Source of the DNA: Candidatus Margulisiibacteriota bacterium
Lineage (GTDB): Bacteria; Margulisbacteria; WOR-1; O2-12-FULL-45-9
Direction of reading: 5' to 3'
DNA: 10,791 nucleotides
Assembly: GCA_030018645.1 (NCBI GenBank)
Contig: JASEHX010000038.1
Span: 1 to 10,791 of the forward strand
Of this stretch, positions 1-5,972 are shown piece after piece. The notes beneath the pieces were generated by a model. It searched no databases, was not told the origin of the DNA, and saw only the letters and a program-made list of their open reading frames with translations. The translations under genes and the position numbers were made by a program. Each line of letters begins with the position of its first letter. Within the stretch, counting starts at the first letter, position 1.

Positions 1-4
1 TTTA

Positions 5-53
5 GGGTAATTTAATCCGGGACATTTGGGGTGGTTTAATTCGGGACGTAACA
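5..53. repeat. Two-copy 24-bp tandem repeat, possible insertion-sequence end
   Basis: Two imperfect copies with a 24-base period (about 6-27 and 30-51) share the core TTTAATYCGGGAC; 16 of the first 20 aligned positions agree. Read on the minus strand the block begins TGTTACGTCCCG. A TG tip followed by repeated internal binding sites is how IS21-family ends are built. No transposase frame is visible in the window, so this may be a solo or broken end, or the edge of an element lying to the left. The mobile-element reading is inference. Confidence 0.4.
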
Positions 54-115
54 GCATGGTTTGATTGGAGCTTCAAGTAATTATTAGTCAATTCGTAGTT
101 TTTCTTTTAAAAATA

Positions 116-124
116 TGCTAGAAT
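116..124 (+). promoter_or_regulatory. Extended -10 promoter candidate for the rib operon
   Basis: TGC-TAGAAT is an extended -10 element (TGn plus a hexamer one base from TATAAT at two positions). There is no good -35 box 16-18 bases upstream, which extended -10 promoters tolerate. The predicted start of transcription, near 131, is only about two bases before the ribE ATG at 133. No Shine-Dalgarno sequence lies between, so the mRNA would be nearly leaderless. No FMN riboswitch is visible in the 132 bases upstream. Confidence 0.5.
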
Positions 125-132
125 ACTAGTTA

Positions 133-804
133 ATGTTTACCGGCATAATTGAAGAAACTGGGGTTATTACCTCGCTTATTCTGGCTTCTGAAAATGCTAA
201 ATTAATTGTAGCTGCCCCGCGTTTATTTACCACTTTGAAAATCGGTGACAGTGTTGCCATTAATGGGGTATGTTTGACGATTGTCAACTTACGTTTAAGA
301 AGCAATATTGAATTTGATATTTCATCCGAGACCTTGAAAAAATCAACCTTGAGGGACCTAAGAATCGGTGACAAAGTGAATTTGGAAAGGGCGCTGACCC
401 TTGCCACCCGCTTAAACGGGCATTTAGTAACGGGGCATGTTGATGGGGTGGGCGAAGTGCGCGAAAAAATTGCGCAAGGCAAAGGATTTGAACTGCATAT
501 TTCCCTGCCCAGTGATTTACTGCCTTATTTGGTATCCAAAGGATCAATTGCCATTGACGGGATCAGTTTAACCATTGCTGACCTGCGCGACGGATTATTA
601 ATTGCAGCTGTTATCCCGCATACCGCGGCCGCGACTACTTTAAACGAAATCAAGGTTGGGGATCGGGTTAATTTGGAAGTCGATATCCTGTCAAAATACA
701 TCGAAAGGCATTTGATGCGAGAATTTGCCCCGCCGCCGCCCGCTATGAGCCAAGACCCCATGATTAAATTGGGCTTCTTGCCGATGGGGTGGATGGACAA
801 CTAA
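133..804 (+). CDS. ribE: Riboflavin synthase (alpha chain)
   Basis: This enzyme dismutates two molecules of 6,7-dimethyl-8-ribityllumazine to riboflavin plus the pyrimidinedione precursor, in the cytoplasm. The 223 residues are close to the usual length and hold the two tandem lumazine-binding barrels. The N-terminus MFTGIIEETG is the classic start. Barrel 1 has NGVCLTI (residues 44-50, Cys47 being the conserved cysteine). The linker has NGHLVTGHVDGVG (95-107), and barrel 2 has IDGISLTI (141-148) and IPHTAAATTL (161-170). A C-terminal helix (about 184-194) would serve trimer formation. A short proline run (200-203) follows, which is unremarkable. The ATG is fixed by homology although it has no Shine-Dalgarno sequence; a -10 box ends eight bases before it. 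It is the first gene of the cluster, where ribD often stands in other bacteria; ribD is absent here. Confidence 0.96.
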   Translation: MFTGIIEETGVITSLILASENAKLIVAAPRLFTTLKIGDSVAINGVCLTIVNLRLRSNIEFDISSETLKKSTLRDLRIGDKVNLERALTLATRLNGHLVTGHVDGVGEVREKIAQGKGFELHISLPSDLLPYLVSKGSIAIDGISLTIADLRDGLLIAAVIPHTAAATTLNEIKVGDRVNLEVDILSKYIERHLMREFAPPPPAMSQDPMIKLGFLPMGWMDN

Positions 805-810
805 CGTTGT

Positions 811-840
811 AATGACAAATTTCAAATGACAAATGACAAA
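811..840. repeat. AATGACAAA repeat block at the ribBA start
   Basis: AATGACAAA occurs at 811-819, 825-833 and 832-840. The block fills the ribE-ribBA gap and provides the ribBA start codon and its first codons. Of its three ATGs, those at 812 and 833 run into stops within a few codons; only the one at 826 opens the ribBA frame. Blocks of this type are dispersed in many candidate-phylum genomes (general knowledge, not checked here). Confidence 0.7.
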
Positions 841-2091
841 TTGAAACATCCTAAATTTAACACAATTACTGAAGCGATTGAAGATATTCGCAATGGTAAG
901 ATGGTGGTGGTAGTAGACGGAACCGAGCGGGAAAATGAAGGCGATTTGATAATTGCGGCCGAAAAGGTTACTCCGGCGGCTATCAATTTCATGATTTCAA
1001 AAGGGAAAGGTTTGGTTTGCGTCCCCATGACCGGTGCGCGTTTGGATGAGTTGGGCTTGCGGCAAATGGTGGAAGAAAACCGCGAGAGCATGCGCACCGC
1101 CTTTACCGTATCAGTTGACGCTCATCCCCGGTTTGGCACCACTACCGGCATTTCTCCTTCCGATCGCACCAAGACAGTTGAAGTTCTCATCAATCCCAAG
1201 TCAGCCAAAAATGATTTGGTCGCGCCTGGCCATATTTTCCCCTTGCGGGTGAAAGAAGGAGGGGTCTTGAAAAGGGCGGGACATACCGAAGCGGCAATTG
1301 ATCTGGCCCAATTAGCCGGCCTTTACCCCGCCGCAGTAATTTGTGAAATAATTTACACGGATGGGAGCATGGCGCGGGGAGAAAAACTTTTTAAATTTGC
1401 CCGTCAGTACAAGTTAAAAATTATTTCAATTGCTGATTTGATTTCCTTCAGGCTGCGCAATGAAAAATTTGTCCGGCGCGTTTCTTCGGTCAAAATGCCC
1501 ACCCAATTCGGTGATTTTATCGCCCATAGCTACGAAGATTTGCTGACCGGGGATCTGCATCTTGCGTTAATTAAAGGAAAAATCAACCACAAAGAAAGCG
1601 TGCTGGTGCGCGTGCATTCCGAATGTTTGACCGGCGACGTTTTTGGCTCCCTGCGCTGTGATTGCGGACAGCAGTTGGCAGCAGCCCTGCAAAAAATTGA
1701 GTTTTGCGGGCAGGGCGTCTTATTGTACATGCGGCAAGAGGGAAGAGGCATTGGGTTAAAAGATAAACTGCGCGCTTATGAACTGCAGGAAAAAGGGCAT
1801 GATACGGTGGAAGCCAATCATCTTTTGGGTTATCAAACCGACCTGCGGGATTACGGAGTAGGGGCGCAAATTTTAGCTGATCTCAACCTTTCCCGCATTC
1901 GGCTCATTACCAATAATCCGCGCAAAATTATCGGCTTGGAAGGATACGGCCTTACCATTACCGAAAGGGTGCCGTTGATTATCGAGCCGAACCAGTTTAA
2001 CCAAAATTATTTAATCACCAAACATAAAAAAATGGGTCATTTGCTTAAATTGCCCAAAAAGGAGGGAATGTCGCATGGTAAAAATAATTGA
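826..2091 (+). CDS. ribBA: Bifunctional 3,4-dihydroxy-2-butanone-4-phosphate synthase / GTP cyclohydrolase II
   Basis: This fused enzyme makes both inputs of the riboflavin pathway, from ribulose 5-phosphate and from GTP. The N-terminal DHBP synthase domain (about 11-210) shows the acidic ERENEGD loop (34-40), HPRFGTTTGISPSDR (100-114) and GHTEAAIDLA (152-161). The C-terminal GTP cyclohydrolase II domain (about 220-400) has KMPTQFGDF (223-231), the zinc ligands Cys267, Cys278 and Cys280 in HSECLTG...LRCDCG, and the RQEGRGIGL loop (303-311). All key residues are present, so both activities are expected. Family members normally begin close to FNTIEEAIEDIRNGK, here from residue 11. The first ten or so residues come from, or lie next to, the AATGACAAA repeat, and no Shine-Dalgarno sequence precedes the ATG. 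TTG at 841 is an alternative in-frame start. The 3' end overlaps ribH by 17 bases, and the last codons contain the ribH ribosome site. Confidence 0.95.
   Translation: MTNDKLKHPKFNTITEAIEDIRNGKMVVVVDGTERENEGDLIIAAEKVTPAAINFMISKGKGLVCVPMTGARLDELGLRQMVEENRESMRTAFTVSVDAHPRFGTTTGISPSDRTKTVEVLINPKSAKNDLVAPGHIFPLRVKEGGVLKRAGHTEAAIDLAQLAGLYPAAVICEIIYTDGSMARGEKLFKFARQYKLKIISIADLISFRLRNEKFVRRVSSVKMPTQFGDFIAHSYEDLLTGDLHLALIKGKINHKESVLVRVHSECLTGDVFGSLRCDCGQQLAAALQKIEFCGQGVLLYMRQEGRGIGLKDKLRAYELQEKGHDTVEANHLLGYQTDLRDYGVGAQILADLNLSRIRLITNNPRKIIGLEGYGLTITERVPLIIEPNQFNQNYLITKHKKMGHLLKLPKKEGMSHGKNN
2059..2066 (+). promoter_or_regulatory. Strong ribosome binding site for ribH
   Basis: AAGGAGGG lies eight bases before the ATG at 2075, inside the last codons of ribBA. 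It fixes the ribH start and suggests translational coupling. It shows that this host uses an anti-Shine-Dalgarno sequence for internal operon genes, in contrast to the promoter-proximal genes here. Confidence 0.85.
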
Positions 2092-2533
2092 AGGGAATCT
2101 GGATGCCAGTAAATTAAAAGTAGGGATCATTGTGTCGCGCTTTAACGAAATTGTTTCAAAAGGATTATTAGAGGGTGCGATTGATTGCTTAAAAAGGCAC
2201 GGAGCGAAAGAAGCCAATATTACAGTTGCTTGGGTGCCTGGGGCATTTGAATTGCCGCTCTTTGCCAAGAAATTAGCCAAAGGAATGGACGCGGTCATTT
2301 GTTTAGGCGCTATTATTCGCGGTGGTACTCCCCATTTCGAATATATTGCGGCTGAAGCGGCCAAAGGGGTAGCAAACGTATCCATGGAAACCGGGATTCC
2401 AATGGTTTTTGGTGTTTTGACCACCGATAATCTTGAACAAGCGCTGGAGAGGGCAGGAGCTAAATCCGGCAATAAAGGGTTTGATGCGGCGCTGTCGGCC
2501 ATTGAGCTGGTAAACCTGGATAAGGAGATATAA
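2075..2533 (+). CDS. ribH: 6,7-Dimethyl-8-ribityllumazine synthase
   Basis: It condenses the RibA/RibD-derived pyrimidine with 3,4-dihydroxy-2-butanone 4-phosphate to give lumazine, the substrate of RibE. The 152 residues match the family length. Visible landmarks are SRFNEIV (21-27), the substrate loop VPGAFELP (54-61), the phosphate-binding and catalytic stretch GAIIRGGTPHFEYI (78-91, with His87 the general-base histidine) and FGVLTTDNLEQALERAG (112-128). The start is supported by an AAGGAGGG site. It overlaps the end of ribBA by 17 bases and is followed six bases later by the ABC ATPase gene. Proteins of this family usually build pentamers or 60-subunit shells. Confidence 0.96.
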   Translation: MVKIIEGNLDASKLKVGIIVSRFNEIVSKGLLEGAIDCLKRHGAKEANITVAWVPGAFELPLFAKKLAKGMDAVICLGAIIRGGTPHFEYIAAEAAKGVANVSMETGIPMVFGVLTTDNLEQALERAGAKSGNKGFDAALSAIELVNLDKEI

Positions 2534-2539
2534 CCATAA

Positions 2540-3640
2540 ATGGCAAGGGTGCTTTTAGAAAATATTAACAAAAAATTTGGCGATGTTAATGCGGTCAAAA
2601 ATGTCAATTTAGAAATTAAAGACCAGGAATTTGTGGTGTTAGTGGGCCCGTCGGGCTGCGGGAAAACCACCACTCTGCGCATGGTAGCGGGTCTGGAAGA
2701 AATCACCGAAGGAAAAATTTATATTGGCAATCGTTTAATAAATGATGTCCCGCCCAAAGACCGTAATATCGCCATGGTCTTCCAAAACTATGCTCTTTAT
2801 CCGCACATGAAAGTTTACGATAATATGGCTTTTGGTCTGAAATTGCGCGGAACGGCTAAACATGAAATTAAAAAGATGGTCGGTGAAACAGCCCAGGTTC
2901 TCGGGCTGGACAACCTGCTTGATCGTTATCCCAAGCAATTGTCCGGCGGCCAGCGCCAGAGGGTTGCTCTAGGCCGCGCCATTGTCCGGCGGCCGGAAGT
3001 GTTTTTAATGGACGAGCCGCTTTCCAATCTTGATGCCAAATTGCGGGTCCAGATGCGGGCTGAACTGCAAAGGATCCATAAGACCTTAAAAGCTACCATT
3101 ATCTATGTTACTCACGACCAGGTGGAAGCCATGACCTTAGGCCAGCGCATCGCGGTTATCTTGAACGGCGAGCTGCAGCAGTGCGACGAGCCGCTGAAAG
3201 TATATTCGCAGCCCTCCAACCGCTTTGTAGCTGGTTTTATCGGCAGTCCCCCCATGAATTTTGTGGGCGGAAAGGTGACGAAAAAAGACGGCAATTATAG
3301 CTTTGAAAGCGAAAGTTTTTCTATCCCGGTTCCCCTAGAAGTCGACGGACAACTGGCCGGTTATGTGGATAAAGAAGTGGTTTTTGGCATCCGGCCGGAG
3401 GACATTTGGGATGTTCCTTCATCTGCTTGGATCCAGCAAAAAATTCTTTTAGAAAGCACGGTGGATTTTCGCGAAATTATCGGGTCGGAAACTTATCTAT
3501 ATCTAAAAGTCGGGAGAAGCCAGCTGGTTTCGCGCGTCAACGGCATGTGCAACGCGTCTTCCGGCAGTAAATTTGGTATTGTAATTAATTTAAATCGCAT
3601 CCATTTTTTTGATCCTGCTTCGCAAACCGCAATTATTTAG
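2540..3640 (+). CDS. ABC transporter ATPase, MalK/UgpC/MsmK type
   Basis: This is the cytoplasmic ATP-hydrolysing subunit of an importer. The nucleotide-binding domain (1 to about 235) has Walker A GPSGCGKT (36-43), Q-loop Gln82, signature LSGGQ (134-138), Walker B VFLMDEP (154-160) and switch His192. The 366-residue length and the C-terminal region (about 235-366, OB/TOBE type) place it in the carbohydrate CUT1 group (MalK, UgpC, MsmK) rather than among short ATPases. No permease or binding-protein gene is nearby; stand-alone members of this group can serve several sugar transporters, so a shared ATPase is plausible but inferred. An AGGAG lies 12 bases before the ATG, inside the ribH 3' end. 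The substrate cannot be told from sequence. Confidence 0.9.
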   Translation: MARVLLENINKKFGDVNAVKNVNLEIKDQEFVVLVGPSGCGKTTTLRMVAGLEEITEGKIYIGNRLINDVPPKDRNIAMVFQNYALYPHMKVYDNMAFGLKLRGTAKHEIKKMVGETAQVLGLDNLLDRYPKQLSGGQRQRVALGRAIVRRPEVFLMDEPLSNLDAKLRVQMRAELQRIHKTLKATIIYVTHDQVEAMTLGQRIAVILNGELQQCDEPLKVYSQPSNRFVAGFIGSPPMNFVGGKVTKKDGNYSFESESFSIPVPLEVDGQLAGYVDKEVVFGIRPEDIWDVPSSAWIQQKILLESTVDFREIIGSETYLYLKVGRSQLVSRVNGMCNASSGSKFGIVINLNRIHFFDPASQTAII

Positions 3641-3656
3641 CATAAAGGACTAACGG

Positions 3657-5156
3657 GTGGCAGAGGAGAAGTTGATCTTCGAGTTGAGCAAAGAAGGCAG
3701 AGAAGCTTTTTCTCTGCCGGAGATTGACGTTCCCGTTGAGCCAATTGAAAAATTAATCCCCCCCGAACTTTTACGTCAGGAATTAAATCTACCTGAAGTG
3801 TCCGAAGTCGATCTTGTCCGCCATTTTACCAATTTATCCCGCCGCAATTTTGGGGTAGATAACGGTTTTTATCCGCTGGGCTCCTGCACCATGAAATATA
3901 ATCCAAAGGTCAATGAAGAGATTGCCCAAATGCCGGGTTTTACTGCTATTCATCCCCTCCAGCCCGAAGAGGAAGTCCAAGGGATACTAGAACTGCTTTA
4001 TAACTTTGAACAATATATGTGTTCTATCTTTGGTTTTGATGCGTTTACCCTGCAGCCCTGCGCTGGCGCGCATGGTGAATTGACTGCTTTGATGATGATT
4101 AAGGCTTATCATGAGAAGAAAGCAGGAAGCAGAGAACAGAAAGAGAAAAACAGAGAACAGGGATCAGGAATCAGAAATAAAATAATTGTTCCTGATTCTT
4201 CACATGGCACTAATCCGGCTTCTGTTTCAATGGTTGGCTTCCAGACGATTGTGGTCAAATCCAATGAGCGGGGGAATGTTGATCTCGACACTTTAAAGTC
4301 GGTGGTGGGAGATGATACTGCCGGACTTATGATTACTAATCCGAATACTTTAGGTTTGTTTGACGAACATATTATGGATGTGGCCGACATTATCCATCAA
4401 GCGGGAGGATTATTATATTATGATGGAGCCAACGCTAATGCTGCCTTGGGAATTTCTAGGCCAGCTGACCTTGGCTTTGACGTCGCCCATTTTAATTTGC
4501 ACAAAACTTTTGCAACTCCACATGGTGGGGGAGGGCCGGGTTCAGGGCCCGTTGGCGTTACTAAAAAACTCGAGCCGTTCTTGCCAGTCCCTAGGATAAT
4601 AAAGGAGGCCGCGCATTACGCATTATGTCTTACGAACTTCTCTGATTCAATCGGCAAAATCCATTCTTTCCACGGCAATATTAATGTTATTGTTAAGGCC
4701 TATGCTTATATTCGTTCATTGGGCGCCAAAGGATTGAAAGAAGCTTCTGAAAATGCCGTCCTCAATGCCAACTATATTTTAGCCCGCCTCAAACCATACT
4801 ATTATTTAAAGTACGACCGCACCTGCCAGCACGAATTTGTTATTTCCGCCAAATGGCAAAAGGAAAAATATGGAGTAAAAGCACTCGATATTGCTAAACG
4901 CTTGATCGATTACGGTTTTCATCCGCCAACGATTTATTTTCCGCTTATTGTGGAAGAAGCCATGATGGTTGAGCCAACGGAAACCGAAAGCAAAGAAACG
5001 CTGGATGCTTTTTGCGATGCCATGATTGCGATTGCCAAAGAATGTGAAACCAATCCCGATTTGGTTAAAACTGCTCCGCATTCAACGCCGGTGAAAAGAT
5101 TGGATGAAACTAAAGCGGCACGTGAACCTCATTTGCGATGGAATCCTGGCAACTAA
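3657..5156 (+). CDS. gcvPB: Glycine dehydrogenase (decarboxylating) subunit 2, P-protein
   Basis: This is the PLP-bearing half of the split glycine decarboxylase, which passes the aminomethyl group of glycine to the lipoyl arm of H protein. Motifs include FYPLGSCTMKYNP (71-83), PCAGAHGE (134-141), PDSSHGTNPAS (179-189), YYDGANANA (254-262), and NLHKTFATPHGGGGPGSGPVG (280-300) with PLP lysine Lys283. The GTG at 3657 gives the expected N-terminus; the stretch before it has only a weak ribosome site (AAAGGA, about ten bases upstream). At 499 residues it is slightly longer than usual, because roughly 13-15 extra residues rich in Lys, Glu, Arg and Gln (about 155-172) sit between the conserved KAYHE and RNKIIVPDS segments. 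The partner subunit gcvPA and the gcvT and gcvH genes are not in the window, although gcvPA usually adjoins gcvPB. The 3' end overlaps the lipoate ligase gene by 19 bases. Confidence 0.95.
   Translation: MAEEKLIFELSKEGREAFSLPEIDVPVEPIEKLIPPELLRQELNLPEVSEVDLVRHFTNLSRRNFGVDNGFYPLGSCTMKYNPKVNEEIAQMPGFTAIHPLQPEEEVQGILELLYNFEQYMCSIFGFDAFTLQPCAGAHGELTALMMIKAYHEKKAGSREQKEKNREQGSGIRNKIIVPDSSHGTNPASVSMVGFQTIVVKSNERGNVDLDTLKSVVGDDTAGLMITNPNTLGLFDEHIMDVADIIHQAGGLLYYDGANANAALGISRPADLGFDVAHFNLHKTFATPHGGGGPGSGPVGVTKKLEPFLPVPRIIKEAAHYALCLTNFSDSIGKIHSFHGNINVIVKAYAYIRSLGAKGLKEASENAVLNANYILARLKPYYYLKYDRTCQHEFVISAKWQKEKYGVKALDIAKRLIDYGFHPPTIYFPLIVEEAMMVEPTETESKETLDAFCDAMIAIAKECETNPDLVKTAPHSTPVKRLDETKAAREPHLRWNPGN
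4121..4176. repeat. Purine-rich repeat inserted in frame in gcvPB
   Basis: AGAGAACAG occurs at 4131-4139 and 4152-4160, a 21-base (seven-codon) period, followed by ATCAGGAATCAG. The strand is almost free of pyrimidines apart from C in CAG. It encodes a charged linker (REQ twice, seven residues apart) absent at this place in typical GcvPB proteins. The reading frame continues correctly on both sides. Confidence 0.6.
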
Positions 5157-5914
5157 AGTTTACCCCCCAATTATCTGGCCAAGCCAATATGGAGTACGAT
5201 CTGCGTTTGTTTGAGCAATTTGAAGAAGGGAAAATACCTTCAACTCTTAGAATTTATTCCTGGAAGCCTAAGTGTATTTCTCTTGGCTATGCACAGAAGA
5301 TAGAGAGATGGATAAAAGGGGAGAAAGCCCGTGGGGGCCCGTGGGGGCAGGGAAGATGGGACGTTGTAAAAAGGCCCACAGGGGGTGGAATTGTTTTTCA
5401 TAATGAGGCGGAAGTTACATATTCAATTGTGACCGATTTGAATAATCCCATCCTGCCAAAGGGATTGGTGCCAGCTTATAAGAAATTGTCGGAGGCGGTG
5501 GTATATGCTTTGGGGGAAATAGGGATAAAGGCGGAAATCGGGCATAAAAACCCTCACCCTCCAACGTTAAAGATACCCCCCTCTCCCAGTGGGAGAGGGG
5601 GGCGAGCCTTAAGGTCCGTGGGTGAGGGTTCTCATTTATGCTTTAGCTTCCCGGCCGAATACGAGATCGTGGTCGGAGGCAAAAAGATCGTAGGCAGTGC
5701 GCAGAAGAGAGGGAATCGAACTCTCCTTCAACAAGGATCGATTTTTGTCAGCTCAACCTCCAAAGCGGCTTTTTCTGTGTTAAAATCTAGACAAAATGAA
5801 ATAAATGCCATTAGCGTTGAGGAGATTCTGGGTAGAAAAGTTTCTTTTGACGAAATGGCTAAAGCATTAACTATCGGTTTCCGAGAAAGTTTAGGTCATA
5901 TTTTTCGGTCTTAG
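5138..5914 (+). CDS. lplA: Lipoate-protein ligase A family protein
   Basis: This protein belongs to the biotin/lipoate A/B ligase family and most likely attaches lipoate or octanoate to a lysine of carrier proteins such as the glycine cleavage H protein. The N-terminus (W4, then GQANMEYDLRL at 14-24) matches the family. RPTGGGIVFH (79-88) is the lipoyl-binding loop, and GKKIVGSAQKR (181-191) carries the conserved catalytic Lys183. The ATG lies 19 bases inside the end of gcvPB, indicating coupling. Two oddities interrupt otherwise conserved sequence: a 10-bp tandem duplication at 5327-5346 just before the RPTGGG loop, and an 82-bp hairpin repeat encoding about residues 138-164, between IKAEIG and CFSFPAEYEI. 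Both leave the frame open, so the gene may still be active. It could instead be an octanoyltransferase of the LipM/LipL kind; sequence alone does not separate these. Confidence 0.85.
   Translation: MESWQLKFTPQLSGQANMEYDLRLFEQFEEGKIPSTLRIYSWKPKCISLGYAQKIERWIKGEKARGGPWGQGRWDVVKRPTGGGIVFHNEAEVTYSIVTDLNNPILPKGLVPAYKKLSEAVVYALGEIGIKAEIGHKNPHPPTLKIPPSPSGRGGRALRSVGEGSHLCFSFPAEYEIVVGGKKIVGSAQKRGNRTLLQQGSIFVSSTSKAAFSVLKSRQNEINAISVEEILGRKVSFDEMAKALTIGFRESLGHIFRS
5327..5346. repeat. Perfect 10-bp tandem duplication in lplA
   Basis: GCCCGTGGGG occurs at 5327-5336 and again at 5337-5346. It encodes part of the Gly-rich stretch ARGGPWG (residues 64-70). Loss or gain of one unit would shift the reading frame. 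Confidence 0.85.
5549..5630. repeat. 82-bp nested-hairpin repeat inside lplA
   Basis: The outer arms AACCCTCACCC (5549-5559) and GGGTGAGGGTT (5620-5630) are perfect 11-bp reverse complements. Inside them, CCCCCCTCTCCC (5576-5587) and GGGAGAGGGGGG (5591-5602) form a perfect 12-bp stem with a 3-base AGT loop. A small palindrome CCTTAAGG lies at 5607-5614. The layout resembles a small non-autonomous mobile repeat. It is translated in frame as a Pro/Ser/Gly/Arg-rich stretch of about 27 residues in the lipoate ligase. Confidence 0.8.
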
Positions 5915-5917
5915 AGT

Positions 5918-5972
5918 CTTTGTGTCTTAGTGTTGATTCCGGATTTTAACACAAAGGCACGAAGACACGAAG
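5918..5972. repeat. Imperfect inverted repeat spanning the lplA-amrS junction
   Basis: CTTTGTGTCTTAGTG (5918-5932) and CACGAAGACACGAAG (5958-5972) pair over 15 bases with two mismatches, around a 25-base loop. It begins four bases after the lplA stop. The GTG that would open the longest amrS frame (5930) is part of the left arm. In RNA the hairpin would end just before the GGAGG at 5974. Confidence 0.7.

Noticed and set aside
1..132. FMN riboswitch ahead of the riboflavin genes
   Set aside because: No conserved RFN-element blocks are visible, and the upstream distance after the repeat is too short for the full fold.
2011..2706. Long minus-strand open frame of 231 codons opposite ribH and the ABC ATPase
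   Set aside because: It lies antisense to two well-conserved genes, shows no recognisable family pattern, and has no ribosome site.
5549..5630. CRISPR array or intrinsic terminator
   Set aside because: There is one nested hairpin without regular spacers, and no T run follows the stem; the coding frame continues through it.
5138..5914. lplA as a pseudogene
   Set aside because: Despite two repeat insertions the frame is intact and all conserved ligase motifs, including Lys183, are present.
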